Source: Mediterraneibacter gnavus ATCC 29149
GTDB lineage: Bacteria > Bacillota > Clostridia > Lachnospirales > Lachnospiraceae
Assembly (NCBI RefSeq): GCF_008121495.1
Contig: NZ_CP043051.1
Span: 2,871,001-2,935,000 of the forward strand
Reading direction: 5' to 3'
Length of the DNA stretch: 64,000 bases
This document shows, one piece after another, positions 17,220-26,978 of the stretch. The number at the start of each line of letters is the position of its first letter. The stretch's first letter is position 1. The notes beneath the pieces were generated by a model. The model did not search any database, was not told the origin of the DNA, and worked only from the letters and a program-made list of their open reading frames with translations. Position numbers and translations under genes: made by a program.

Positions 17220-17464
17220 TTTGTAAATAAATTTGAATGGTGTGCAGGGGATGAGAAAATATGAAAGCAATAAATATATATATTCAAGAGTACAAGAGAA
17301 TATGGCCACTGAATTTGAAAATATTTTCTCACAAAGATCAAAAAAGTTAAATGTAAAAGTATAGGAGTTTCTTGCGATAAAAACTCTTGTTGACTTGTTG
17401 CTGGATATAAATATAGAAATAAAGCATTTTGAGAATATTTTTGCTTCCTTTACGATAGAACAGA

Positions 17465-17668
17465 TTGGAAAAGAAACAGAGTAGATACCTTACTCATGAG
17501 GGAATATCTCTGTGGTTGGAGACAGGAACTATAGAGGCAGGTGGAAAACAGGCAGAACTTACAAAAAATGAATTGCGGATCATGTATTATCTTTTTGAGC
17601 ATGACGGAGTCATCTGTACAAGGGCAGATTTGATTGAATACTTATGGGATAATCGGCTCTACTCAGAT
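17465..17668 (+). pseudogene. Fragment of OmpR-type response regulator (DNA-binding domain)
   Basis: About 68 codons match the winged-helix C-terminal domain of a VanR/OmpR-type regulator: ELTKNELRIMYYLFEHDGVICTRADLIEYLW. The receiver domain is missing and the recognition helix is cut where IS110 sequence begins. The 245 bases before it hold no clear gene, only a possible 29-codon ORF at 17261. Confidence 0.65.
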
Positions 17669-18471
17669 ACATCTTACCACAATGAGGAATTAAAGTCACT
17701 AACCCGTTATCGTTTTGATAAGGTCAAAGAACGGGCAAAATTGAAAAGTTCTGTTTCAAGACTTGTCTGTATTCTTTTCCCGGAGCTGGAAAGACTTGTT
17801 CCTACGCTTCATATGGCATCCGTCTATGCTTTGCTTTGTGAATTTCCAAGTGCAGATGCTGTTGCAAATGCACATCTCACAAGGCTTTCCAACCTACTCT
17901 TTGATAGTTCGAAAGGCAGATATGGAAAAGATACTGCTGTCATGTTTCGTGACGCTGCAAGAAGTTCTATCGGTTCTCATATGCCTGCCAAGTCTTTGAA
18001 ACTAAAGCACACCATAAAACTTATTCGGGAATTAGCGATTGAGATTGACGAGATTGAAGCAGCCATCAAACGAATCATGGATGAAGAAATCCAATCGCCA
18101 ATCTTTACCATTCCCGGTATCAGTTACCGGATGGGCGCAATGATCATCGCTGAGATTGGGGATTTCTCTCGTTTTATTCCGCAGATAAGATATTCGCATA
18201 TGCAGGAATGTCTCCCTCCACTTATCAATCCGGACAGTTAGACAACTGTTATTCCCATATGGAGAAACGAGGTTCCAGATACTTCCGGTATGCCCTTTAC
18301 AATGCCACAAAATATGTCTGTCACTGGGATAAATCTTTTGGTGCATATCTTGAAAAGAAACGCTCGGAAGGCAAGCATTATAATGTTGCCATATCCCATG
18401 CCGCTAAGAAGCTTGTGCGATTGATTTTTGCAATGGAGAAATCAGGAAAAGCATATCTGCCAACTGCTTAA
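17669..18471 (+). pseudogene. IS110-family transposase remnant (5' truncated, frameshifted)
   Basis: The central and C-terminal parts of an IS110-type transposase are present, including FPELERLVPTLHMASVYALL and the Transposase_20 motif IPGISYRMGAMIIAEIGDFSRF. The frame is lost near 18175 and resumes from about 18178 as ADKIFAYAGMSPSTYQSGQ, ending at 18471. The N-terminal DEDD catalytic domain is absent. It is fused in frame to the response-regulator fragment, so the IS arrived with a deletion. A weak hairpin (AGAGCA/TGCTCT) follows at about 18496. Confidence 0.8.
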
Positions 18472-18591
18472 TTTTTTTCTGTAAATATCTCCTTTTAGAG
18501 CACCTATAAAGATGCTCTTGTTGTCATACAGTTTTCAAGGTTCAAATATATCTGAAATGCATTTCTGCAATTCATTCAAAAAACTTTCATT

Positions 18592-19791
18592 TTAGACTTG
18601 ACTTTTAATAGTTAGTCTTTCTATACTCATTTTCACTTCAAATGTCGTTCCGCCCTGCTCATTTCCATGAACCTCAATCTCCCCGTCATGCACCTGCACG
18701 ATCTCGCGTACCATTGCAAGTCCAAGACCTACACCGCCAATTTTTCGGCTTCTTGACTTATCCACCCGGAAGAATGGTTCAAAGATCCGCTCTCGGAATG
18801 TCTCATCGATTCCATTTCCTGTATCTGCAATCGTCAGAACAACTTCTTTCCTCTTTCGTTCTGCCGATACCGTAACTTTTCCATCTGTATGGTTGTATTT
18901 AATCGCATTTTCAACAAGGTTATAAAGCATCCGATAGATCAGTATATCACTTCCTGTCAGCATCAGACCCTCGCCTGCATTCTCTTCTTTTTCATCTACT
19001 GTACTCTGCGATTTCTGTATCAGTGTAACACCTTTTTCCTGTGCCAACGGTTCCAGATCTGCCAGCACTTCCTCGATTAGTCCACAAAGTTCGATCTTGT
19101 CATTGCGCGCTACTGTCTGTAACTCACTCATATCCAGAAGTGTTCTGACCAACTTGCTGAGACGCTCGTTCTGCTCTGTCACCATCTGGATCGTCTCTTG
19201 CGCCGCTTCCCCATTCTCCGGATTTTCTGACGCATGATAGAGGTCCAGTTGTGCTTGAATTAATGCCAAAGGAGTCCGCAGCTCATGTGCTGCATTCCCG
19301 GTAAACTGGCGCTGTGTCTCGAACGATTCCGACAGTCGCAAAAGCATCTTATTATAAGACGTACGAAGTATGTCCAGCTCTGCAATCTTATTCTCTTCGA
19401 TCGTATAATCCGTCAGGTTCTGTGCCTGTACTTTTTCAACTGTCTCAGAAAACTCTCTGAGCGGTTTTAATGCACGGCCACTAATAAAATATGTCACCGC
19501 TCCACCAAGTAACGCTACAACACCTGTGATCAGTAGACTTCTGTTTCTATAATCGGATTTCGAATTATATACCTCCGTAGCAAATTGTGATGCAAAATTG
19601 TCCCACTCATTATCCGGAATCTCAATGTATAGTGCTTCCGGTGTTTTTCCCTGATCTGTAACTGTTTCCTGAAGTGTATCGATATAATAGACTCCATTCT
19701 TATATAAGAAAAATGTAAGGCATCCGCACAATACTGTGATCAACACTGTAGTAAGGATTGTCAGTCTCCACTGGAGTGATAATTTTCTCAT
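18592..19791 (-). CDS. Sensor histidine kinase
   Basis: A 399-residue membrane kinase. Helix 1 lies at about 9-29 and helix 2 at about 85-105, with a short extracytoplasmic loop of ~55 residues. A HAMP-like linker follows (ALKPLREFSETVEK). The H-box is HELRTPLALIQ, the N-box NLVENAIKYN, and the G-boxes DTGNGI and GGVGLGLAMV. The gene overlaps the response regulator by four bases. Its placement, divergent from a thiol and iron-sulfur cassette, suggests a redox-related signal; this is inference. Confidence 0.93.
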   Translation of the reverse strand: MRKLSLQWRLTILTTVLITVLCGCLTFFLYKNGVYYIDTLQETVTDQGKTPEALYIEIPDNEWDNFASQFATEVYNSKSDYRNRSLLITGVVALLGGAVTYFISGRALKPLREFSETVEKVQAQNLTDYTIEENKIAELDILRTSYNKMLLRLSESFETQRQFTGNAAHELRTPLALIQAQLDLYHASENPENGEAAQETIQMVTEQNERLSKLVRTLLDMSELQTVARNDKIELCGLIEEVLADLEPLAQEKGVTLIQKSQSTVDEKEENAGEGLMLTGSDILIYRMLYNLVENAIKYNHTDGKVTVSAERKRKEVVLTIADTGNGIDETFRERIFEPFFRVDKSRSRKIGGVGLGLAMVREIVQVHDGEIEVHGNEQGGTTFEVKMSIERLTIKSQV

Positions 19792-20483
19792 GCTTTGCTA
19801 TCTCCTCCTATCTTATAACCCTCGCCAATCCTATTTACAATCGGATCATAGCCAAGTCCCGCCTTGAGTTTTCTCCTCAGAGAAGACATATGCACACGAA
19901 TAGAGCCGCTAAAACTATCCACAGAAGAATCCCAAACATGCTCAATCAACTCTTCCTGGCTGACCGGCCGGCCCTGATTCAGAAGAAGATACTCTAGAAT
20001 CCCATTTTCTTTTCTCGTCAACGCAACCGGATTCTCTTCTGCATACGCCACTCGTTCTCTTATATCAAACCGAATGCCGTTGCATTCCAGGCAGACATTT
20101 TTCTGTATGAATTTTCGTCTCGTCAGACTTCTCACGCGTGCCTCGAGTTCCTGCAAATGAAATGGTTTTTCCATATAATCATTCGCACCTGCATCCAACC
20201 CTTCAATTTTATCTGCAATCTGACTTCTCGCAGACAAGATCAATACCTTTGTCTCTTCATCTTCTTTACGAAGTTCCCGAAGAATCTCCATCCCATCCAC
20301 CCCAGGAAGATTAAGATCAAGCACGATCAGATCATACATTTCAGCATAAATCATATCCAATGCTTCTTCTCCGTCATTGCATACATCCACCTCATAGCCG
20401 CTCTGGTGCAGACTTTTCGCGATCATGTCACATAATTTCTTCTCATCTTCAACGACTAATAATCTCACTTTATTTTTCTCCAT
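19788..20483 (-). CDS. OmpR-family response regulator
   Basis: About 231 residues. The receiver domain has the acidic pair VVEDEKK, the phospho-acceptor Asp in DLIVLDLNLPG, and Lys in MEKPF. A C-terminal winged helix follows (ALTRKENGILEYLLLNQGRPVSQEELIEHVW). The ATG at 20483 gives MEKNKVRLL, but the strong AGGAGGTG (20503-20510) is about 20 bases further upstream. A rare upstream ATT start (KISVKKM) is therefore conceivable. A promoter TTGACT-17-TACAAT reads into the gene with its -10 at 20511-20516. Confidence 0.92.
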   Translation of the reverse strand: MEKNKVRLLVVEDEKKLCDMIAKSLHQSGYEVDVCNDGEEALDMIYAEMYDLIVLDLNLPGVDGMEILRELRKEDEETKVLILSARSQIADKIEGLDAGANDYMEKPFHLQELEARVRSLTRRKFIQKNVCLECNGIRFDIRERVAYAEENPVALTRKENGILEYLLLNQGRPVSQEELIEHVWDSSVDSFSGSIRVHMSSLRRKLKAGLGYDPIVNRIGEGYKIGGDSKA

Positions 20484-20572
20484 CTTCTTAACAGAAATTT
20501 TACACCTCCTATTGTATAATGCCAACATCGAAAAGTCAATAAACTGACTTTGAACATTGAAAGGAGTATTTT

Positions 20573-20713
20573 ATGAAATCTGAAAAAGCATCACAGATTC
20601 TTTTACTTACAGCCGGTCTGGTTCTTTTCTTTGGCGGAATTTTCCGCGGCGAAGCCGCTGTAGTACTCAGCAAAGCAATAAAATTATGTATGGAGTGTGT
20701 CGGAATTGGATAA
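20573..20713 (+). CDS. CD1871A-family CXXC-motif small membrane peptide
   Basis: A 46-residue peptide after a GAAAGGAG ribosome-binding site, with TATAAT at 20515-20520 upstream. It has one transmembrane helix (QILLLTAGLVLFFGGIF) and a C-terminal cysteine pair near CMECVGIG. This matches the CD1871A family of CXXC peptides that precede a 4Fe-4S membrane protein gene. It overlaps the next gene, which fits translational coupling. It may be a membrane dithiol carrier; this is inference. Confidence 0.8.
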   Translation: MKSEKASQILLLTAGLVLFFGGIFRGEAAVVLSKAIKLCMECVGIG

Positions 20714-21593
20714 GAAAATGAAATCAAACAAAAACCCTCTGGTCCGCTTCCGCGGATGGATTCAGGCAGCTGCTACACTACTGACCAACATTCACATCCC
20801 GAATCTGTTTAAAGGGAAAATTTATCAGGGAAATGTAAAAACGATGTGCGTCCCGGGACTAAACTGTTACTCTTGTCCTGCCGCCACAGGTGCCTGTCCG
20901 ATTGGAGCTTTTCAAGCCGTGGTCGGTTCTTCAAAATTCAAATTTACCTACTACATCACCGGATTTTTCATCCTGTTAGGTGTTCTGTTAGGACGGTTTA
21001 TCTGTGGATTCCTCTGTCCGTTTGGATGGTTCCAGGATCTGCTGCATAAGATTCCGGGCAAGAAATTTTCCACCGCAAAACTGAAGCCTCTGCGGTATCT
21101 GAAATATGTGATTCTGGTCGTCTTTGTTATACTACTTCCGGCATTTGTAACCAATTCACTTGGTATGGGAGATCCTTTCTTCTGCAAATACATTTGCCCA
21201 CAGGGCGTACTTGAAGGCGCAATTCCGCTGGCACTTGCCAACTCAGGAATCCGTGCCGCACTCGGACATTTATTTACATTTAAGTTCACAATCCTTGCGC
21301 TTTTCATCATCCTGAGCATCTTGTTTTACCGTCCATTTTGTAAATGGATCTGCCCGCTGGGTGCTATTTATTCACTGTTTAACAAGGTATCTTTTCTTAA
21401 GATTCAGGTTGATCATGAGAAATGTGTTGGCTGCCAGAAATGTAGTCGTGTCTGTAAGATGGATGTCAATGTAGTAGACACACCAAACCATCCGGAGTGT
21501 ATCCGATGCGGAGAATGTATGAAAGCCTGTCCGACTGATGCAATCTGCTATCATTACGGATTTTCAAACAAAAAAAAGGCTGACAATAAATAA
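20697..21593 (+). CDS. Polytopic 4Fe-4S ferredoxin-domain membrane protein (NapH/YccM-like)
   Basis: About 298 residues if started at GTG 20697; ATG 20718 is an alternative. It has about five membrane helices. Cysteine motifs lie at the membrane faces (CYSCPAATGACPIGAF, CGFLCPFGWFQDLL, CKYICPQG, CKWICPLGAIYSLF). Two C-terminal CxxCxxCxxxC clusters (CVGCQKCSRVC, CIRCGECMKAC) should hold two 4Fe-4S centres. Relatives pass electrons across the membrane. With the CXXC peptide upstream and the TlpA-like lipoprotein downstream, it probably supplies reducing power to extracytoplasmic thiols. Confidence 0.9.
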   Translation: MSELDKKMKSNKNPLVRFRGWIQAAATLLTNIHIPNLFKGKIYQGNVKTMCVPGLNCYSCPAATGACPIGAFQAVVGSSKFKFTYYITGFFILLGVLLGRFICGFLCPFGWFQDLLHKIPGKKFSTAKLKPLRYLKYVILVVFVILLPAFVTNSLGMGDPFFCKYICPQGVLEGAIPLALANSGIRAALGHLFTFKFTILALFIILSILFYRPFCKWICPLGAIYSLFNKVSFLKIQVDHEKCVGCQKCSRVCKMDVNVVDTPNHPECIRCGECMKACPTDAICYHYGFSNKKKADNK

Positions 21594-21635
21594 ACTAAAA
21601 CGAACAAAATAAAATTGAAAAGGAGATTTAAACTC

Positions 21636-22577
21636 ATGAAAAACAAAACACTTAGAACAAACTCAATGAAATTAAAAAAGGTAATTGCTGCATCCCTTGC
21701 CATTTCTGTACTTTTTGCGTTTACAGGCTGCGGAAGCTCTTCCTCAACAAACAATACAAACACAAAACAGGAATCTTCTTCCACAACAGAAACTGGCAGC
21801 GCAGACGAGCTGAACGAAAAACTGAACGACCTTTACCAGCAGGAAAACCAGCTTTTTGCTGATCACAAAGATGCATGGGACAAAGCCTTTGGTCTTATGA
21901 ACAAGAACGCTGCCGGTGATGCCATGAGCGAAAACTATGCTGATTCCCTCGCAAGCACAGTGGAATCTAACAAAGACTCTTTCTCTGAAGAAGAATATGA
22001 AACTCTGTGCAAAGACATCGAGACAATCCGCGGAATTGAAGAAGAAATTGCCAAGCTTGAGAAAGAGATTGCTGCATCCGATTCCTCTGACAGTTCTTCC
22101 TCCAAATCAGACGAATCCACAGCTGTATTCAAAGCTTTCAAAGGAAAAGATTTGGATGGAAATGATGTAGATGACAGCCTTTTCACTAATAACAAAGTTA
22201 CAGTTGTAAACTTCTGGTTCAGTGGGTGCAAGCCATGCGTTGGAGAGCTTTCTAAACTGAATGAATTAAACGAAACACTCAAGAAAATGGGTGGCGAAGT
22301 TGTTGGTATCAATACAGACACTTTAGATGACAATCAGGATGGAATCAAAGAAGCGAAAGAAATCTTAAAAGCTCAAGGTGCTTCCTACAAGAATCTGACT
22401 TTCGATTCTGATTCAACAGTTGGAAAATACGCCGGCAACATTATGGCATTCCCTACAACAGTTCTTGTTGATAAAGACGGAAATATCGTTGGCGAGCCTT
22501 TGATGGGCGGAATTGACGATCAAGCAAACTACGATCAGCTGATGAAACAGATTCAGTCCGTAATCGACCAGAAATAA
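21636..22577 (+). CDS. TlpA-like thioredoxin-fold lipoprotein
   Basis: A 313-residue lipoprotein. The ATG at 21636 follows AAAAGGAG. The signal peptide ends at a lipobox, FAFTGC. A Ser/Thr/Asn-rich linker and a ~100-residue helical, acidic region follow. The C-terminal TlpA/AhpC-TSA domain has the redox pair FSGCKPCVGEL and the cis-proline segment MAFPTTVLVDKDG. It probably reduces exported thiols or peroxides using electrons from the adjacent membrane protein. Confidence 0.9.
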   Translation: MKNKTLRTNSMKLKKVIAASLAISVLFAFTGCGSSSSTNNTNTKQESSSTTETGSADELNEKLNDLYQQENQLFADHKDAWDKAFGLMNKNAAGDAMSENYADSLASTVESNKDSFSEEEYETLCKDIETIRGIEEEIAKLEKEIAASDSSDSSSSKSDESTAVFKAFKGKDLDGNDVDDSLFTNNKVTVVNFWFSGCKPCVGELSKLNELNETLKKMGGEVVGINTDTLDDNQDGIKEAKEILKAQGASYKNLTFDSDSTVGKYAGNIMAFPTTVLVDKDGNIVGEPLMGGIDDQANYDQLMKQIQSVIDQK

Positions 22578-22973
22578 TTTATCTTATAATTAAGGATTGT
22601 CAATTTTTACGTATAAATTTTGGAGAAATCTGTGGGTAGGGATGTATCCCCCAGTTTTAAGAAAAATGGATTAGATTATCAAAATATTGTTATTTTTGCA
22701 GGATATAATATCGATAGTCTTTCGTTAATGAAAAGCCTAATCCCCTAGCTATGTTGGGGAGAATGGAATAAGCAGAGGTGTGTGGGGGCAATAAAAAAAG
22801 GATCCTATGTGCTTGTGATATCCGTCTTTTAGGACGAGCAGTAACAGTAACCTTAGGAGAGCTGATAATAAACCACCATTGAATTGTGGGTGTAACTAGA
22901 AATTGAATTAGCAGGCCTCGATTTTGCTGGGCCGAAGATTCCAAGAGATTGTGATATATTTTGGAGGTAAGCT
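22578..22973. other. 396-base intergenic stretch without a recognisable gene
   Basis: It contains a short hairpin TCCCC/GGGGA near 22740-22762. Short open stretches on either strand show no recognisable domain. It could be decayed mobile DNA. A GGAGG ribosome-binding site at the end belongs to the next gene. Confidence 0.4.
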
Positions 22974-23522
22974 ATGACGAAAATAGAAGAATTTGTAAAA
23001 CTGATAACAGGACGATTTGATAATAAGGAGCAATTTGATGCAATGAAAAAGGCAGGAAAGACATACCCTTATGCACAGCACGTAAATACGGTTTGCAATG
23101 ATAAAATTAAAAATCTTCCTGCTGATTTTAAGGGCATGTTTATTGTAGAAGAAAGTTATTATGAAAATGAAGGAAAGCGTCATGCGTCACCGCATCTTTT
23201 CTTGATTACAGAGAAAGAAGATAGAATTTTACTTTCATCCTATGAAATTCCAAATGGGGAAGATAAGAACACGTTTTCATATGAATTTATGAAAGAGGTG
23301 GAATATATTGAATTAAAAAAATCCAAAAAATTTACTCCTGCACTATATTATGAGAGAAACGGTGTCTGGGAGGGAGGCAGTACTAGTCAGTTCTCACCCG
23401 TTATGATATTTAAACTATGGGAAAAGTTTTCGGATACGTGTTTGGAAGTGTTCGAAAGTATGGAAGTGAATGGAAAAAGAACATTTGGATATGACGTTCC
23501 GATTATCTATAAGAGGGTATAA
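22974..23522 (+). CDS. Conserved hypothetical protein (CpeT-like?)
   Basis: A 182-residue soluble protein after TTGGAGG. The sequence FVKLITGRFDNKEQFDAM, HASPHLFLITE, FTPALYYERNGVWEGGS and RTFGYDVPIIYKRV is recognisable as a conserved Clostridial family of unknown function. The beta-rich layout and GRFDNxEQ motif recall CpcT/CpeT-type proteins, but the link is weak. It is a single gene that ends just before the IS3-like remnant and the first IS630 copy. Confidence 0.55.
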   Translation: MTKIEEFVKLITGRFDNKEQFDAMKKAGKTYPYAQHVNTVCNDKIKNLPADFKGMFIVEESYYENEGKRHASPHLFLITEKEDRILLSSYEIPNGEDKNTFSYEFMKEVEYIELKKSKKFTPALYYERNGVWEGGSTSQFSPVMIFKLWEKFSDTCLEVFESMEVNGKRTFGYDVPIIYKRV

Positions 23523-23535
23523 AGTCTTTGTTTAA

Positions 23536-23581
23536 CGGTTCGAAAATTCTGAAAATAAAGGAAGCAGTTCGAGTATAGCTA
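23536..23581 (+). pseudogene. 5' piece of IS3-like integrase tail, split by IS630 copy 1
   Basis: Fifteen codons after a TAA at 23533-23535 read RFENSENKGSSSSIA and end at the TA target of IS630 copy 1. Joined across a single TA to the reverse complement of 26978-26860 they form one uninterrupted 54-residue frame. Confidence 0.45.
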
Positions 23582-24858
23582 GTGTACTGTATTGTTGACA
23601 TTTAACTAAATATTTATAGCTATTATAGCCGCTTCATGTTAAAATAAAAGAAAACGGCGGTGATTTATATGGCAAGACCAAGAAAATATGTCATTAAACT
23701 TACAGATGATGAATTGAAGACATTAAAATCTATAATTCGCAAAAGTAATACATCTAAAACTATTCGAAGCAGATGCCAGATTATTATTGATTTGGATGAG
23801 GCTCATGGGAAAGTATTAACCCATGAGCAATCCGCAAGATCAAATGGTGTTTGCCTGACAACTGTAACGAATACAGTGACCAAATATTTTTCCGGTGGCA
23901 TTGAAGCGGTTACCGAGTTCAAAAGAAATATCAATTCCGACAATGCAAGGCGTATCCTTGATGGACGTGCAGAAGCACGTATTATTGAACTTGCCTGCGG
24001 TCCTGTTCCAGAAGGTCATTCCAGATGGACTTTGCGTCTGCTGGAAAAAGAAGCCAAAGTAGTGCTTGATACACCGGTTAGCAAAGATGCTATCCGTAGA
24101 GCCTTAAAAAAAACAAACTTCGACCTCACAAAAATGAATACTGGTGCATTCCCTCAAGAGAGGACGCAGAATTTATAGCTTGTATGGAGGATGTTCTCGA
24201 TGTATACGAACTTCCATATAACCCACAACGCCCCGTTGTTTGTATGGACGAAAAACCATATCAGTTACTTGGCGAGGCAAGATCCCCACTTCCTATGCGC
24301 CCCGGCAATGACCAGAAAGTAGATTCTGAGTATGTCAGAAATGGTACATGCAGCATTTTTGCATTCGTAGAACCGCTTGGTGGAGCTCATCATGTAAGTG
24401 TTCGGGAACATCGGACTGCAATTGACTGGGCAGAAGAAATCAAATATCTTGCCGATGTCATGTATCCAGATGTAGAAAAAATAATTCTTGTAATGGATAA
24501 TCTTAATACACATAAACCAGCATCATTGTACAAACGTTACCCTGCTGATGAAGCCAGAAGAATCATGAAACGGTTGGAGATTCACTACACACCAAAACAT
24601 GGCAGCTGGCTTGATATTGCAGAAATCGAACTTAACGTCATGACCAGACAATGTTTGAACAGAAGGATTGATAATATTTCAAATCTTCGTAAGGAATTAT
24701 CAGCATGGGAAGTTGAACGAAATACCGTAGCCGCAAAGGTAAACTGGCAATTTCGAACGGAGGATGCAAGAATTAAATTGAATTCCTTGTATCCGACATT
24801 TACTACTGCATCTGAATAAGATGCAGTAGTAATGTTAAATATCAACGATACAGCACAC
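23582..24858 (+). mobile_element. IS630-family insertion sequence, copy 1
   Basis: About 1277 bp. The terminal inverted repeats begin GTGTACTGTATTGTTGA (left) and GTGTGCTGTATCGTTGA (right, complement). The left flank is TA, as expected for IS630. The right flank is TG rather than TA, which could be one transition. A strong stem (TTACTACTGCATCT with AGATGCAGTAGTAA, 24800-24832) follows the transposase end. An inverted second copy lies at 26981-28256. Confidence 0.88.
23669..24819 (+). CDS. IS630 transposase, expressed by -1 frameshift
   Basis: Frame 1 (23669-24178) encodes the HTH region from MARPRKYVIKLTDDEL. The second frame (to 24819) encodes the DDE catalytic domain: Asp in VVCMDEKPYQ, Asp in LVMDNLNTH and Glu in SWLDIAEIELN. 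A run of eight A at 24106-24113 (TTA AAA AAA AC) allows a -1 slip. The product then reads LKKNKLRPHKNEYWCIPS, the normal IS630 sequence. The second copy carries the same arrangement, so this looks programmed rather than decayed. Confidence 0.82.
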
Positions 24859-25008
24859 TGGATTACTAGGTCAGATTTAAATTTGGCACTAAAGTTTCTT
24901 CTTTGTCTGGACATAATTATGAATCCTCTCTTTCATACTGATTTTAGTATATCAGATTCATTAAAAAATTTCCGAAAAAGTGTCTTAATTTATGAGACCA
25001 TTATAATA

Positions 25009-25986
25009 CTATTTATTTTGATAATTGATTCGTTCTCCTTGAATTACCGGATAACAAATCAATTTGTTATTATCCAGATTTTCCACATGCATATCTACTG
25101 CACTGATCTGATGATTTTCATAAGTATTATAATAATAGATACCTTTTGCCACATTACAACAAGACGTATACAAAGTGATTTCACATTTTCCATCAGCCAC
25201 CTCACAACATCCACGTTGCTGATCCACAGATCCAAGAATATGGAAGAACTGACTAACACTTTCTGCCTCTGATTCACCTGAAATTGCATTTACTTTTGTA
25301 AAAGCTACACGCACAAAACGAGAGGAAGATGAAAGATCTCCCGGAAGACCTAATCCACCCATACCTCTACTATATGCATCAAGAGCCAAATTTTCGCAAA
25401 AAGTGTTTTCTGGTTGCTTTGGGGATAAATACATATAATTGTTTAATTGAAACATCTGTTGTGGAAATGGCGGATTATTCGTAAGCACTCCTACCGGATT
25501 ATCATAAATATGCAGACCATCTGACATAGATTCTACAGTAATTGATTCATTTTCATCAGAGATAATCCAATGCAATTGTGCTAATGGCAGTTGTTCACTG
25601 AAAGGAGTATTAACAATATTAATTCGATCAAGAAGCTCACGAACTTCTACTAAAGAAGCACACTGACTTAAAATCCACGAAATAAATTCAAACTGTGCAA
25701 TATTTTCCACATTAGACTGAACCTCAGAATAAGCAGCATTTCCGACAAAATTCAATCCTGCCATTGCTACTCCTTTTTCATTCATCGCATCATAGTACAA
25801 AGGATAATCCTCTGCTACATGGGCCATTCCAATAATTGCATAATGATGTTCCATATCACCAACATGACGAAAGTGAAACGAATAATTACGTGGTGTAATT
25901 ACTATCTGATCACCATAAGAGAATTCATAATCGAGTGTTCTTCCAAAATAAAAATCTTTTGTTTTATAAGTTGCTGCTGTACACAT
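25009..25986 (-). CDS. Choloylglycine (bile salt) hydrolase
   Basis: A 325-residue Ntn-hydrolase that deconjugates glycine- and taurine-linked bile salts. The nucleophile Cys2 follows Met1 directly (MCTAATY). Arg16 and Asp19 (GRTLDYE) sit where catalytic Arg18 and Asp21 lie in the Clostridium enzyme. The NPVGVLTNNPPF segment holds the active-site Asn, and SSSSRFVRVAF holds the second Arg. The length is normal and no lesion is seen. It lies between two inverted IS630 copies and just downstream of a dead MerR-type regulator in the same orientation. Confidence 0.93.
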   Translation of the reverse strand: MCTAATYKTKDFYFGRTLDYEFSYGDQIVITPRNYSFHFRHVGDMEHHYAIIGMAHVAEDYPLYYDAMNEKGVAMAGLNFVGNAAYSEVQSNVENIAQFEFISWILSQCASLVEVRELLDRINIVNTPFSEQLPLAQLHWIISDENESITVESMSDGLHIYDNPVGVLTNNPPFPQQMFQLNNYMYLSPKQPENTFCENLALDAYSRGMGGLGLPGDLSSSSRFVRVAFTKVNAISGESEAESVSQFFHILGSVDQQRGCCEVADGKCEITLYTSCCNVAKGIYYYNTYENHQISAVDMHVENLDNNKLICYPVIQGERINYQNK

Positions 25987-26093
25987 AAACGTTTATCCTC
26001 CTAAATAATTCGAAATATGTCAATAAGATTTTTGCTGAACAATAGTATAGCACACTTCTTTTGTTTTGTTTCAAATTCACACATAATCATCCA

Positions 26094-26731
26094 TCATGAA
26101 ATTTCATCAATCTTAATCATGATCTTAGTTATATAATCCTCTTCGTCAGAGATTACAAAATCATTTAATCCTGCTTCATAAGCATAACCATTAAGCTGTA
26201 AATTATTTTTCTGGCATAATCCAGCATTTTTTGATATAGAACCGGCAATCTATCCCAAGTACCTTTCTGGTATCTGCAGAGATATTTTCTTCCAGACTTT
26301 GTAAAACAATCTGAAGACATTTTTGCGTTCAGAGTAGTTGTATAGAGTCCTTCGTATCTGTAGAAATTCGTCTTATACACATTATCAAGAGAAATAAAAC
26401 TTCCCATTCCCATCCGGATCTGTTCAATTCCCCATGTATCTTTTAAGTGATAAATGGCTTTTGATATATCATCTTCTGAAAAATTATATGGATAAAGTAA
26501 TAGTTTTTCTGCTTTGCATACTTCAACCCTGATTTCCTGATCTTATAAAGTTTCACAAAGAACAATTTTCTCTTTCTTTTCTTGCATTACGGTTTTAATA
26601 TTTTTTAACTTTTGAATTTGCCGATCAATTTCTTTTTCTTTGGCATCATCGATTGCTAAAAAACTTGCAGGTGATGGAGCTTTTCGATATGTTTCTATTT
26701 CAGTGATGTTCATATTTAATTCCTTTAACAC
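26094..26731 (-). pseudogene. Decayed MerR-type regulator with GyrI-like ligand domain
   Basis: The frame starts inside the helical linker (ITEIETYRKAP..., IDRQIQKLKNIKTVMQEK) without the HTH domain. It meets an in-frame TAA after LCETL, continues as CKAEKLLLYPYNFSEDDISKAIYHL and GSFISLDNVYKTNFYRYEG. It then shifts frame near 26205 and ends as NGYAYEAGLNDFVIS...IMIKIDEIS at 26094. Truncation, nonsense and frameshift together make it non-functional. It may once have regulated the neighbouring hydrolase; this is inference. Confidence 0.75.
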
Positions 26732-26859
26732 ACAAATATACTCTATAGTGGTTTAGTTGTCAAGACAAAAATCTAAGATTCTTATAATGAACTGATATGG
26801 TTTATAGTTACTAAGGAACCAGGGAGAATGGTATCACATTTGCCTGACCCATATATGCA

Positions 26860-26978
26860 TTAAGCTACATAAGGCAGAATCATTGCCGGATAGTAGCATT
26901 CAGCCAGTGTTTTATAATCAAGGGCAGAATGACATCGTTCAAAGTTGTAAGTGTGGACATAGCGTCCGATGTCCGCTC
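26860..26978 (-). pseudogene. 3' piece of IS3-like integrase tail, cut by IS630 copy 2
   Basis: On the minus strand it reads ADIGRYVHTYNFERCHSALD, then YKTLAECYYPAM...PYVA and a stop at 26860. This is the end of an rve-type transposase (YN.ERCHSAL..TP.E). The upstream part is interrupted at TA 26979-26980 by IS630 copy 2. Confidence 0.65.

Noticed and set aside
22690-22944. An 84-codon minus-strand ORF
   Set aside because: It has no start signal or domain; the region reads as non-coding or decayed.
23434-23470. A further GTGTTCGAA motif like those at 4.7-5.2 kb
   Set aside because: It lies in frame in a coding gene (CLEVFESMEV) and is isolated, so it is probably chance.
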